Shown: positions 1 through 12,144, counted from the first letter of the stretch. The stretch: DNA of 64,000 nucleotides from Blattamonas nauphoetae (GCA_033064195.1 JARBJD010000008.1:496001-560000), one strand, 5' to 3'. Translations and numbers: made by a program. Notes: a model not told the origin generated them from the letters alone.

Positions 1-2235
1 AATGTGAGGAACAAAATGCGTTCGAGAGACGATCAAAAGGGAAAGGAAGCGTCTGAAAAGAATGGCAGATGAGATGAAACAACAGGAAGAGTCAGGAGAG
101 ATACCGATGAAAGAAGGAAGGAAGCAGAGAGGGTTGCGTGAAAGAAGTGATAGAAGCAGCTGAGACACAAAAGGAAGGTGTGCTTGCAGGGCAAATCGAA
201 CGGACAGACAGCCTGAACAAGCTCCATTCAAACGTATGCCTGCTCTCCTCTCTGTATATCGAAAATCCCAATCCTTCTTCACTATTTCCTTCCTCTTCCC
301 ATCCCTTCATCTCTCTTGGTTCGATCTTCTTAGCTTCGATGATGTCTTGCGAGATTCATTCATGAGATCCGACGCTGGTGCTCTTCTCTGAATTCTTGGA
401 AATCGAAGTATGTCTCTTCACTACATTGCTTCACCTCTTTATCTTCTATTGTTCTTCCACCATTCCTTTCATTCATTCTTCTTCCTTTAACGTCCTCAGC
501 TCGTTCATCATCTTGGGTTCACATCTTATCAACATCTCCGTCACAGCTCTTCTCTCTCACTCTCCTACATTATCACACGATCATTGTTCATCTGGTTTCA
601 TTTTAGATCTCATTTTTCACCTCCCAACAGCGAATCGTCACTCAGATCAACCGATCCACGATGGATATCTAAAAGCAGCTGTTGAAATCTGGCCAAAAGA
701 ACAACAACATCACAATCATCTCAATATAAAGAAAAAATCAACTAATGGATGAATTCAGAAGAAGAGATGAAGGATCCAGACAACCAATAAAAGCTCGATA
801 ATAACTGCACCTGGAACTGACCAGAGTGTAATGATCGAAAGAATCAGATGGGGTACAAACAGGGGACATGTTCGAAAGAGTATTTGTGTTTTGCACAAGC
901 CAGGACACACTCCACCGAAATGAACGTATGCTCTCTTCTCATTCTGATGCACTTTTCTCCTCCCCTCTTCTCTTCGCTCTCCCGACCATCAATATTGTCT
1001 CCCATTTTCTCTACCATCAGCAAAGAAGCTACACCCAAGAAGGATTCGATCGACATCGCCAACGTAAGTTAGGTTCGATGGATGTCTGGAAATCGAAGTG
1101 TTCCACTCCTTCTCACTACGTTTGCTCTCTATTTAATTCATTTTTGTTTGCTATGTCTCGTGTTAGTTCAGATCTGTCTGATCTTTGGGAACGTGCCTGA
1201 CTGGTCGTATTCAAAACAGAATTGATTCATGGAAACTCACCGTCACTCTAGAGAGGAAGAATAGCACGAAGAGAGTGCAATGGTCTCCATTATTCAATCC
1301 GATGCCTGATCCCCCACCAACACTCCTCCTCCAACCTCAACGCTTGTCCATTGTCGGGAAGAAACTGACCAAATGAGACGCCACACACAATTGCATCACA
1401 ACGAGTTGACTTCTCATCAGCCAATTCGTGATACGTCTCCTAACATACACACAACACCACTCAAATTAACCTTCACACACTTCGTCTTGATCAACTTCAT
1501 CCGACTGATCAACATGGGTACAACCATCAGAATACATCAGATACTCACCTTTCATTTCGCAATCCAGTCAAAATCACGTTTCAGGTCTGATTCTCTCCCA
1601 CTTCAATCATCCTCTCTCCTCAACTGTCCAGACCATTACCCTTGCTCACATCCACTCTTCCTACCTTCTTTCATGGACTTTTGAAAGTACCACGGTCTTC
1701 TCCCTCGTCAGGCTTGTCAATGCCTTGCTCTCACATCACGTCATCCACACATCTGCCTGTCCCCGCTGTCTCTCTTCACATTCGCCCTCTTCTACGCCAG
1801 TACAACAAAACAAAACAAATACTGCGACTCTCACGATGTATTGGAGGAGGAAAAAACCGTGGCATACTCAATTTCCAGTGTCATTTGCACTTGAATGCAC
1901 TGGCTGTTTACACGACATCACCTCCACCAAAACAGCAATTATATGTTTCCAGTTTCCCATTGTTGTGATATATGCGATCTAAAAAGTGTGTTTTGACGAC
2001 AAATGTTCTTGATCGGACCTTCATATTTTTCTTTTTGTTGATCTTCAACAAATCACCATTTCCGCTTCCAACTCATCGTAAATGAACGTATTAAGAAATA
2101 ATGAGTTTCAAAATAGTGTGTTACACGTCATAACACATCATCTACTTGCTTTTTCAACAAAACTCTCAAAACGCCTAATTTGGCGCCAAAAACCCGTGTC
2201 CTATCATAGGACACGGGTTTTCGGGGGAGGACATG
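1..2235. other. no supported gene
   Basis: I see no convincing gene here. All frames are short and T/C-rich, and none resembles the neighbouring family. Homology to the P-type genes begins abruptly at about 2236, in the middle of a coding module, so the 5' half of P1 is absent. This stretch is therefore either an inserted element whose left end lies outside the window or the product of a rearrangement. It ends just after a 33-base perfect hairpin. A variant of the family promoter box (GATCGGACCTT) occurs near 2013 with no obvious gene behind it. Confidence 0.5.
2189..2221. repeat. 33-base perfect palindrome (hairpin)
   Basis: Two 16-base arms beginning AAAACCCGTGTCC are separated by a single base, and a smaller palindrome (TGGCGCCA) abuts on the left. 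It lies about 15 bases before the point where homology of P1 to its relatives begins, so it may mark the end of an inserted element. There is no CTRR end after it, so a Helitron terminus is not supported. Confidence 0.7.
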
Positions 2236-3057
2236 CCGACCCAAGGTAAGAGTCCTTCACAAACAACCAGCAACACGTTCGCTGTTGGAGAAGTGGAAGA
2301 ACCAGACTGGACGTGGTGGCACCACAATCTGTCAAGCCGAGCTGGCAACATGGTTGGTCTGTCGTTCACAACACAAGGTGGAGAAATACCGCCAGACACG
2401 CCATTAAGACTATCAACAGCATCGGCGTCGCTGAGTGGAGTGAACGAGACCTGGGTGGATGTTGCTCTGTACGGGGAAGCTTTTCCACAAGGCAAAGAAT
2501 TCGGGATTGGAGTGAAAGAGATGGACGGGAACTTGATCAAGATTGGAGCTTCAGAAATCGTGTTGACAGGAAAGATTGGAGGAACGAGTGGAAAAACGAC
2601 GATATGTTCAACGAGTGTGGAAATCTACAACAAAACGGGGACACTTGAATATTCGAAGAAATACAAAATCATCTCGCTGGCTGTGGATGGACAGGGTGGA
2701 ATTGTTGCTTCGACAGCGACGTTCACCGTTCCACCATCACCAGGTCGAGTTGAACGGATCAAGACACCATTCCTGAATGGAACGAAGACCGCGGTTTCTG
2801 TCCATCTGTCGGGAGTGAATTTGTGTTCACCAGTTCAGTATCAGAAAAGGAGGATTGTCTCGATTGGTGTGAAGGAGATGGAAGGGGATGTGATCAAAGA
2901 AGGAGCACTTTTGCTCAATCTGTCTGGAAGAACAGAAGGATTGGGTGGACCGACGACGATGGTGAACATGACAAGTTTTCAAATCTACAACAAAACGAGA
3001 ACAATGGAGTATTCGAAGAAATACAAGATCATCTCGGTGAGTGTGAATGCCAATGCT
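2236..3057 (+). pseudogene. P1, segment 1: beta-sandwich modules of surface protein
   Basis: This is the first visible part of host gene P1, in frame 1. It encodes two repeats of an Ig-like/beta-sandwich module that begins around a TVPPSPGRVE-type linker and ends in a SKKYKIIS strand. The linker FAVGEVEEPDW matches P2 closely. Signal peptide and beta-helix are missing because homology starts mid-module. An ATG at 2233 opens the visible frame but is probably not the natural start. The segment ends at the 9-bp target duplication GCCAATGCT of a 518-bp element, and coding resumes in the same phase at 3585. P1 is most likely a pseudogene because it lacks its 5' end, carries an in-frame TAG and holds two insertions. 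Confidence 0.7.
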
Positions 3058-3575
3058 CAGAGAGAATAGTGGTATGATCATTTAACGGAAAGGTGTGATC
3101 CTTAGATCACACCTTCCGATTTTTATGGTATGATCATTTTCACCGATTTCATCATCACTTCATTTCAAAAGTGCCTTCATAAAAACAATCAAAGGTTGTG
3201 AATTACAATATTAGAAAGTGAAGAAGGCGATTTATCCCGTTGGTGAACGAGGTCGAAGATCTTCAATCCATTTTTTCATCGGAGACCATTCTCTCAACAT
3301 CTTCATGTCCGCAAGTTAAATAATGTGACATTATCTTACTCTTATCAACTTTGAGGGACATAAAACACGACAGAAGGAGATGAATAACACTCTTTTGGGA
3401 TGATGACACCAAAAAATGAGACTATGAAAACCGAAAAAAAGAAGTTTCATCTTTTCACCTCAATTTGTTGTAAAAAGTTGTCTTATTGAGAAAATAGGTG
3501 AAATGAAGGCTATAGTGGCGATTTAGGTGGCATGATCAATTTTGGTATGATCGATGTGATCACACTATTGTCCCT
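3058..3575. mobile_element. 518-bp MULE-like non-autonomous element in P1
   Basis: The insert is flanked by a perfect 9-bp duplication GCCAATGCT (3049-3057 and 3576-3584). Its ends share an imperfect inverted repeat around GAATAGTG/CAATAGTG. A 9-bp duplication suggests a Mutator-like element, but there is no transposase. Inside are a hairpin at 3090-3115 and repeated TGGTATGATCA motifs near both ends. Removing the insert with one duplication copy restores the P1 frame. The family assignment rests only on duplication length. Confidence 0.7.
3090..3115. repeat. hairpin inside the 518-bp element
   Basis: AAGGTGTGATC and GATCACACCTT pair perfectly around a CTTA loop. It lies about 30 bases inside the left end of the element and is probably a subterminal structure of it. 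Confidence 0.7.
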
Positions 3576-3584
3576 GCCAATGCT

Positions 3585-6500
3585 GCAGCTGTTTCTCCAA
3601 CAGCGACAATCACAGTTCCTGATTCACCTGGACGAGTTGAAGAAGCGGAGGGAGTGATTCTGAATGGAGAACAGCCGACAGCTTCGGTGTCAGTGAAAGG
3701 AGTGAATTTCCCATTGTCGCTGACATCGATGAAAGTGAAGCGCGGAAGCATTGAGATCAGCTCGACATCGATTGTTCGAGATTCAGCGTCGGAGTTGACA
3801 GTTGAGTTTGGGGCAGGGAAAGAAGAAACATCGAAGGCTGTTCAATTTGGGGAGAGATACGAAATGGTTGGAATCACAGCCGACTCGGAAGTGTATGTGA
3901 ATCCTGGATAGGGGTTCACAGTTCCTGTGCCAGCGATTGTTGAATCAACGTCGACAGTGCTGAATTCCACAACGAATGAGCACTTCAAAGTGATTGTGAA
4001 TGGGATGAACTTTGAACCTGGAACGGAATGGATTCTGAAACTGACCAGTCAAAAATATGAGATCTTTGTGACGATGAAAACAGACAGGATGGGAGAATCG
4101 TCGTGGGTGAAAGCTGGAGGATCAGGAGAGATTGGATTTGGGAAAACATACACTCTGTCATACATGCCTCAGAGATTGAATGATTTGGAACGAGTTGTTT
4201 GTAAAGGAGTGGGTCTGACCACACCAACAGGACCGACGCTGACGGAAATCAAAGCAGAACTGAACCCTTCGAACCTGAATGAGGGGATTGTGTCCCTGAC
4301 AGTGTCGCCATGTGCAGCTGGTGACTTCACGCTGATTGTTTTCGATTCATCAGATAGAAACAAGACTGAAATCTCGATTGGTCCATTCTCCTTCGCTGTG
4401 TCATCAACGCCAACGACACAATTGCACCGAGTGATGATTGATCCATCTGAAACGTTGTGGTTTGGGAAGACATACACAGTGAAGACGCTCTCCTCGTCGA
4501 CTCTGATTGTTTCTCACGTTAATCTCACTCTCAAGGTTCCAGATCCGCCCGCTCGAATCAGTTTTGCGACACCAACGCTGAGTGGGATGAACAAGACATT
4601 GGTGACACTTTCTCTGACAGGGGAAGCACTGCCTTGTGGGAAAGAATTCGGGATTGTTGTGAAAGAGATGGACCGGAACTCGATCAAGATTGGAGCTTCA
4701 GAAATCGTGTTGACAGGAACGATTGGAGGACCGAGTGGATCGACTTCGACGACATGCACAACGAATGTTGAAATCTACACCAAAACCGGGACACTTGAAT
4801 ATTCGAAGAAATACAAGATAATCTCGCTCTCGATTGTTGGATTTAGTGGTGTCGTTGATTCGACAGTGGTATTCACAGTTCCTGATTCGCCAGGTCGAGT
4901 TGAAGCGATGAAGACGCCGAAATTGAGTGGAGAGAAGACGGAAGTGAGTGTGGCTGTGACTGGAGTTGGTTTCGCACCGACGATATCATCAATTGTTGTG
5001 AAGAACGGAGACACGAAGATCGCATCCACGTCAGTCACTTTTGTCTCGACGACAGAACTGACAGCGAACTTCAGCACCAGAAAAGAGGAAAGTGACAAAC
5101 ACCTTGGGTTTGAGAAGAGCTATGAAATCGAGTCAGTGTCTGGACAATCAGAGATATTCTTGAATTCAGGAGTGGGATTCACCGTTCCTTTGCCAAGGAT
5201 TGTAACATTGATGATGACCGAACTGAACAAAGAAACGAACGAACACTTCAAAGTGATTGTAGGCAAGGAGAACTTTGTCCCTGGAACGGAATGGACTCTG
5301 AAGCTGAAAGATCGAGAGGAAGAAATCTTGGCGACGATGAAAAGTGAGACGTTCGGAGAATCGTCGTGGGTGAAAGCATCCCTGACAGTGTCGCCATGTG
5401 CAGCTGGTGACTTCACGCTGATTGTTTTCGATTCATCAGATCGAAACAAGACTGAAATCTCGATTGGTCCATTCTCCTTCGCTGTGTCATCAACGCCAAC
5501 GACACAATTGCACCGAGTGATGATTGAGTCATCTGAAACGTTGTGGTTTGGGAAACAGTACACAGTGAAGACGCTCTCCTCGTCGACTCTGATTGTCAAC
5601 CACACCTCGCCCTTGTTTTCTGTTCCGGCTTATCCAACACTCACCAAAGTTGATTTCTCGTTTGCCACAACGTCGAACACGACATTTTGTCTGATTGTGG
5701 AAGGGACAGATCTTCCTGTTGGCGAGACATTCCTGGTCTCGCTTGATGGCTTCGACGATAAAATCGAAGTGAGATTCATCACCACAAGTGGAGGCTCGTC
5801 GGGTGAACTGGCGCTCGGATGGTCAGACACTCTCCAATTCGACACTGCGTATCCTCTTCTCTCAGTGATCCACAAGGGCTCGTTGACTGTCTCGATCCCG
5901 TCAACACATCTGTCACTCCAACCAATTCCTCGTCCGAATCCTCTGATTGTGTTTGTGTCTGATTCTGGGACTTCTGATCCGAAGTTGTGTGGAGCTGTGG
6001 AACGTCCGTGCTCGTCAGTGGATGTTTCAATGAATCTGATTGACGGAGTCGCTGCTCAAAGCGCGACAATCAAACTGATCAGGAATACTACAATCAGCAA
6101 TCCAATCACTGTCGAAGCTGATCACGAGCTGAAGATTGAGTTGGCATCACTCACCTCTTCGACTCTCCTCATCCCCTCCACAGCCTCTCTCGGCGACTCG
6201 GCTGGTCTTGTCTCTGTGGCTGGAACACTCACTTTGAAGGAAGTGAAGATCGAAGTCAAAATTGATGCTGTTTCGTTTGTGCTGTTTGATGTGAAGGGTG
6301 GGGAATTGGTGATGGAATCTGTGCAGATTTCGGGAGTTGGGTCGTCGTCTGCTGTGGTGGATGGGATTGAAGGGCTGTCGTCGTGGGAGACTGGACTGAT
6401 CAAACTGCACGAGAGCAACTGTTCGCTGACGTCGTGTGTGCTGTCGTCGATTGGGATGGGAGAGATTTGGATGGAGTCGAGCAATCTGTCGCTGATGTCG

Positions 6501-7420
6501 ACAGAGATTGTTCACAGTGGATCGCGATTCTCGTTGTTCCCGTCGGCTCAACAAGATGTGATGTGCGAATCTGGAAACATCTCGATTGTTCCGTTGTCGT
6601 CAGACACGTCGGAAGATCGTTGGATCTCGTCAACATCGGAGTGTTCGGTGACTCTGAATGGAAGTGAACTGAAATCGCCTCATTTTGTTCCTTGGATTGA
6701 CGTTACGAAAAGCAAAAGCACGCTGTCGAAGAAGAAAGACTCTTTCTCTGTTTTGATTGTTGGATCGAAGTTGATTCCGTGTGATCTGAAACTGGAAGTG
6801 TCTGAATTATCGTCATCGTCGTCGAACACTGACCCAGTTGTGATTCCTCTGTCGTTCTCATCAGTTGTATTGTGGAACGAGACGCACATCAATGTGTCGA
6901 TTGCGATGTCTTCTCTGTCGTCTCTGTCGATGGACTCAGAATGGACAGCTCGGATTGTGTTTGGGAATGGGGAGCACACCGACTCGTTCACCTTCCTCGA
7001 ATCGCTCAAAGTTCGGAGAGCACACGCACTCCGACAATCACTCCCGTGGCTGATTCCCGTGATTGTCTGTTCGGTGTTGCTCCTTCTCGCTGTCATCGTT
7101 GTCGTGGTTGTTGTGATCTGTCGTCGAAGAAGAATGGCGACAAAATCAGATTCATCGACAATCGTCAACCAGCCATCACTGTCGGAGAACGAAGCAGTCG
7201 AGAATTCGGTTGAAGCACCGACAGGCAAAGCATCTGATGACAACGTGGACAGACGAGGTGAATTGGATGCGGATGATCGTCGACGAATGGATGAAACTGT
7301 TGTGGCGATGAAATGTGAGGGGCAGTTCGAAATGGAGATGGTGGATGGGAAAAACACACTTTTCAATCGGATGCACTTTGGAGATGGAGTGGGATGTGGA
7401 AAGAGGAGAGAGATTGAGAA
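3585..7420 (+). pseudogene. P1, segment 2: beta-sandwich modules, beta-helix, membrane helix
   Basis: This is the main part of P1, in frame 3. From 3585 it encodes a series of about 90-110-residue beta-sandwich modules joined by FTVP.SPGRVE-type linkers. A second beta-helix-like stretch rich in Ser, Thr and Asn follows (about 5940-6720). Then come a hydrophobic helix (about 7030-7115) followed by CRRRR, and the start of the kinase-like domain. An in-frame TAG at 3909-3911 replaces a Val codon seen in sister modules. One module is duplicated almost identically (4288-4518 and 5377-5607). About 5830-6865 appears identical to P2 at 20488-21523. The frame stops at a 2.27-kb element bounded by the 8-bp duplication ATTGAGAA. 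Confidence 0.8.
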
Positions 7421-9688
7421 TTGGCCTGTTAAGCTGTGTCCAGTCGAGGTGTGATTGTCCAGTCCAATGTCCAGTCTCCTATTTGGGCGTCGCGGCGCTG
7501 GTAAAAATCTATTATACTTTCGACAGCTCGATCTCAATACGAATCGTGGTTGGAGGGATGATATTAAAGAAAGCATCCACAGAATGCCTGTGAAAGAGGA
7601 TATCTCCTGCCCACATACACGTGAAGAGAGTTGGGGATCGATTAAGGAACAGCATGGGTTCGATCAAAGAGTGAATCTCACTCTTGGTGTTTTCTGCGTT
7701 CAGACAAGAAAAGAACGAGATACATACAAACAAATGGCATATCTCAAAGAATGAGGAATGAATGATGTGGGATCTGATGAAAACAGAATGCGAATGAATG
7801 TGCAAATCCTCCTCTCCCTACTCTTCATGTTCTCTCGCTTTTATCATCTCCTCATCATGCTTCTTTGTACTCTTCTCTCGTTGTGTTCTTTCTCCAATTC
7901 TAGACGGCGTCTGTTTGTTAAGTTGAGTAGTCCAGATAAACATGGTGAGGAGTCAGATATTGTTCAGATTTGAAGATTGGCTGTTTCGGATCATCGCACG
8001 GGTTCGACGAGACGATAAATTTCGAGCATCCTCTTTGTACGAGGAGTTTGAGTATCGCTCACTCGCCTGATATTCTTTTGACTCTCACAGAGTGTGGATG
8101 AAAACTGAATCGACACAATCGATTGATGTGTTGCTTGTTGAACACCAGATGCTTGGAACAATCACACTGGATCGACGGAAGAGAAGCTTCAGTGGCGACA
8201 AAGTTGAATCAACTTGGGAGAAGATAGAACGATAAAAATGAATATCACACCACTTCCGAACTAAGTTTCGATTGAAGGAGATGAGGGGGGAGACTAGAAG
8301 GGGTGTTTAATTCGAGAAATGTTGTCATTTGTCCTTTTCTGTTCTTCGTTTGATCCTGGACAAGTTCGAAGTGTCGATGATGGTTGGGATGAAAGGGGAT
8401 AATTATGGAGTTTGCGCATCGATGGAATCGTTTTTCAATCACAAAGAGTAACTTAACACCGATCAATCGTCGGATATTGTTCGGATGCGTTTCGGTGAAC
8501 TCGTCGTTCAACCAGTACAACTCCGCAAACATTGCTACATGTATTTTTCTAAATGGAGTGAATGAGAAGACGTTGAAAGTGGAGAGGTGGGAATGCACAC
8601 TGTAGTGATTTCGTCCCCGTTCGAGAGATGTCGCGTTCACCACATCCAATTCTGACTCCTGTTCCTCATTGTCGAAGATCAAGACAGGAAGATGATGTGC
8701 TTCAATTCCTTCTTCCTTGTTTTTCTCTCCTCCGCTTCTTTCCGCTCACCTTTAGATTCTATCGCTATCTTCTCTTATCTGTCCCTCAGTCCCTGTTCAA
8801 ACGAGAGAAGTGAATATAAGAGTGATGAAGGACAAATCAAATCAAAAAAAATGTCAAAAAGAAAATGAGCGAGAGATGGCTACCGAAAATAGCAACTCCA
8901 CCATCCTTGTGCATTTTGGGGCACAATTTGTCCATCATTGTGAAAGGATCCTTTGTACACATTCGAATTTCTTTATCTTTCCACATGATGACTGTCGTTC
9001 GTTTCTTCTCAGAGCAGAAGGTGAACGGAAGAGGGATTGTGTCGACTTGTCGCATGTGGATGAGTGATCACTCTGTTCCTGCGAGAGATTGAGATAGAGT
9101 GTGTGAAGGAGGTGTCAATACATTGAAAAAAAAAGAGAGAAAACACTGTCAATGACGATTCAAACCGTTGTGAGTTTGGCCACATCCAGGGCCAGCAAAA
9201 CGCAGAGATGAAGACATTGTAGTGCCCAAACAAAGAGAGGAGATCTAATATTAATCAAAAAAGTGAGAGATAAGTGGTAAAATCAAACTGCAATCGGAAT
9301 TGAGAATGAACTGTGTCCCTTAATAGGTGTCGATTGGACAGTCCAGGACTGGACAGTCCAATGGACAGTCCAATTTGGCCGACTCTTCAAAACCTCAAAA
9401 AACAGGATGCACTAATTGAGAAGACCCCAGAAAATACCTGCCATCGAATTGTCCAATGGTGTCCAATGGTGTCCAATCATGGGTGGATCAAGCCGATCCT
9501 CGCATGTCGCAGAATGGACTCTGATTCAAGCCATTTCGCCCTTTCTCGTGTTATTATGATCAATTCTTTGTGAAATTGAATGGAGAAATGATTTTAGGGT
9601 GAAATGAACAAGATGAAAAAAGAGTGTCCAATTGAGGTCAACTGTCCAGTCCAACACTGGACAGTGTCCAATCCACTTAACAGACCAA
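7421..9688. mobile_element. 2,268-bp hAT-like non-autonomous element in P1
   Basis: The insert is flanked by the 8-bp duplication ATTGAGAA (7413-7420 and 9689-9696). Its inverted ends are TTGGCCTGTTAAG and TTGGTCTGTTAAG. Both ends carry clusters of GTCCAGTCC/TGGACAGT motifs (about 7437-7475, 9335-9380, 9450-9480 and 9620-9680), typical of subterminal transposase-binding arrays. No frame inside looks like a transposase, so it is probably non-autonomous. An 8-bp duplication fits hAT, but P- and KDZ-type elements also make 8 bp. Without the insert, P1 reads REIEKKIVRG, exactly as P2 does. Confidence 0.75.
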
Positions 9689-9696
9689 ATTGAGAA

Positions 9697-10237
9697 GAAG
9701 ATTGTTCGTGGACTGGTGAAGTTGGTTGAGCTGGACAATCTGGAATCGGGGATTCGACTTTCTCCTCACTGGATTCTGTTGAACGAGAACGACTCCGTGT
9801 TCATTCGAGTTGAATCTGGAATTGAGAAGAAAGACGAACAAGACAAACCATCACTCCCAACCAACACTCTACCATCAGTGAGTCACACTGGAATGAAAGA
9901 TGAGATGGACGAGATTCGTTATCGAGCGCCAGAACAAGGAGAGAAAGAGGGAGAGTTGAAGGAAGGAGTGGATGAATCGAGGGTGATTGTGTTTCGTGTT
10001 GGACTTGTGTTGTGGGAGATTGAGACAGGTGTTGTTCCGTTTGGGGAAGTGGATGGAGTGGAAGCTCACTCGAAGTTGTCAGCTGGGATTGGTGTGCCAC
10101 TTGAAAAAGTGTCGGACACTTCGATGCGAGAATTGATTGAAGGGTGTCTTCAGATTGATGCGGATGAGCGGATGACACTTGAACAAGTGCTGGCTCGTCT
10201 TCAAGGGATTCCTGAAGGATCTGGGAATGATGAATGA
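9697..10237 (+). pseudogene. P1, segment 3: kinase-like domain, C-terminus
   Basis: This is the last coding part of P1, about 180 residues, closely similar to the end of P2. It holds the C-lobe of a degenerate protein kinase. SPHWILLN lies where HRD would be, no DFG is visible, YRAPE stands for the APE motif, and VGLVLWEIETG matches the helix-F region. A final short helix precedes the TGA. Without the usual catalytic Lys, Asp and Asp it would be a pseudokinase, perhaps a docking platform. It is separated from the rest of P1 by the 2.27-kb insert. Confidence 0.75.
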
Positions 10238-11133
10238 AAACCCAATTCGCCATCACTTCATCCTCCACAAATCATCTCATCTTCTCATCTGTGCCTCCCT
10301 CCTTCACTCGGCTCACTCGTCATTTCACATCAGATTCTCTTCTGTTACTCTCTGTGCTTCTTGTGTTGCTGGTATTGTGACCAGCTCCGACCGAAATGGA
10401 GTGGACTGTGGATGACCAGAGTTTGTCTCTTGACACGTGTGCTCCATTGGGGCAAAGAGGGAAGATGAAAGTGCTTCTCGCTGTCTGTCTGTCTCGCTTG
10501 CTCACCCTCGTCACTTGTGCACATCCTGCAGTTCACGATTTCACAACTGTCATCTTACAACGTCGTCTTGTTGATCGTTCCCTCTCTTTGTTGCGCACTG
10601 CTCCAACTGCATTACCTTGCTGTCCTTCCTTTTCGTCTTCATCGTCATCTTCATCGCCGTCGTTATCGTTGTCGGTGTTGACGTCATTGTTGCAGTTGAG
10701 CAGTGTGTGGTGTTCATTGTTAATCGTTGTTACTCTTTCGTTCGCCTCTCGGTCTTCATTTTTTTGATTCTTGTGTTGTCTGATGATGGGCGTTTGCCTC
10801 GATCAATCAATGATAACCTGGAATCGATGATGTCAGTTCGTGTTTTTCGGACTGATGTCAGTAACTTGTTTCGCCATTTCCATTTTTGCCTCCATTCGTT
10901 CCTGAACATCAGCATGTTATGTTGAACGCGGTGATGAGAGATTCGTAATGTTATTAAACATTGAAAAAAAAGAAAACGCAGTTTGAACCAAACAGCGATA
11001 CTCGAACAATTCACTGAATGACATTAATAACACATCTGTCTTAGCCATTATTTATAAACTTCATGACGAGTCCCTGTGCTGAATCAAGTGACGATCACAC
11101 ATCTGATTTGATCAAACCATTATAAGATTTTCA
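10238..11133. other. intergenic, duplicated downstream of P2
   Basis: No gene is supported here. About 10244-10925 matches 22615-23300 downstream of P2 at roughly 80-90% by eye. The similarity covers the small frame starting MKVLLAVCLSRLL, but the frame breaks in the other copy, so this looks like duplicated non-coding DNA and not a gene. The last 30 bases hold the P2 promoter-type box. Confidence 0.6.
11110..11120 (+). promoter_or_regulatory. GATC..ACCAT box upstream of P2
   Basis: GATCAAACCAT lies 24 bases before the P2 ATG. It is a shorter version of the box found before the - strand family genes and before P3. Its role is inferred from conservation only. Confidence 0.45.
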
Positions 11134-12043
11134 ATGACACCATCACTTCAACTCTTCTTGTTAGTCCTTTCGTGGGTGTATGCACACTCTCCCTCACCCA
11201 AACACACCAGTTGTGGAGTTTCACTTGATTTCGGAGTCTTACTGGATCGTCAAATCTCCGCTCCGAACAACTCCACTTTAACTCGACATTTCAAAGTCAT
11301 CGTTCCAGATGGTCATTATGTTGCACATGACATTCACATCCACTCTCGGAATGTGGATATATCAGGGTCATCATCTTCGATCTCTCACCGATATAGTCTC
11401 CAAGACGTCACTTCAGAAAACACTTCTCAACACCCTGACAACGTTGAATATCGCTCAACAAAGGGACTTTCTGTGATGTTTGATGTGTGGAACAGCACAT
11501 TCCGACTTGACAATGTTGGATTATTTGCGAATACCCCAGACACAGCCATGAGTTTGATCCGCTCATCGACATTCGTGGTTTCTCGGTCTGCGATCACGTC
11601 GAGTGCATCAACGTCTCCATTTGTGATTGGGGATTCGGGGATGGACTCATTAGTGTCAGTGTCGATTATCTCGTGCAGCCATCACTCATCATCCGAATCG
11701 CCGTCTCTGCTGCCTCTGGTGAGCGGACCACTGTCGTTGTGGTGTTCTTCGCAAATGAGATCGAATGAAGAAGGACTTGCTGACACTTTTGGAGTTGGAT
11801 CGCTTTCGATAGTGGGAAGTGGTTTGTCGATGAATTCGAAGCATTTGGTGATTGGAACGGGCCCGCTTTTCGATTTCGGGAAATGTTTTGGGAATGGTCT
11901 GACTAGAGTTGTTGGATGCTCTGTGTCTCTGTCGTCGTCTTCCCTCTCAAACACGACGAGCACTCGCCTTCCTTCGACGTTCCCTCGTTCGTGCTTGTCT
12001 CTGACGCAGCGGCTGATTGGGGTGTCAGTGTCGGACTCAACGA
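11134..12043 (+). CDS. P2, segment 1: signal peptide and start of beta-helix
   Basis: This is the 5' part of host gene P2. The ATG opens a signal peptide (residues 1-18, hydrophobic core LQLFLLVLSWVY). The start of the beta-helix ectodomain follows, with family features such as VPDGHYVAHDIHIHS and alternating Ser/Val strands. Similarity to P3 (23453 onward) covers the whole segment. It is cut by a DIRS retroelement at 12044. Across the element the host phase is kept and coding continues at 17025. P2's four segments total 5,103 nt (1,700 residues plus stop), close to P3's 1,704 residues, which supports treating them as one gene split by insertions. Confidence 0.8.
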
Positions 12044-12136
12044 AGCACCGCCCCTTCGGTAGGTGCATTCCAAACCTTCGGCTTCTCTTCAGGGAGATCG
12101 GTCCGGGTAAGTTTGTAATGGGGCTCGGTCCACATT
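12044..12136. repeat. left inverted terminal repeat of DIRS element
   Basis: The inner part, from the GATCGGTCCGGG region to GGCTCGGTCCAC, is complementary to the right terminal repeat. The outer 53 bases, beginning AGCACCGCCCC, are complementary to the first part of the internal region at 16624. Confidence 0.85.
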
Positions 12137-12144
12137 GATCAAAC

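Noticed and set aside
2189-2260. Helitron 3' end
   Set aside because: The hairpin is suggestive, but no CTRR end follows it and no Rep/helicase coding is present.
3058-3575. inserts in P1, P2 and M genes as ordinary introns
   Set aside because: Their borders lack GT-AG, carry target duplications and inverted ends, and differ in position between paralogues.
6680-7576. 298-codon - strand frame, with a partner at 21338-22120
   Set aside because: Both are antisense shadows of the P1/P2 membrane and linker region; their similarity only reflects the similarity of P1 and P2.
10396-10767. possible small secreted protein starting MEWTVDDQSL
   Set aside because: The duplicated copy after P2 breaks the frame, so conservation is of DNA and not of protein.
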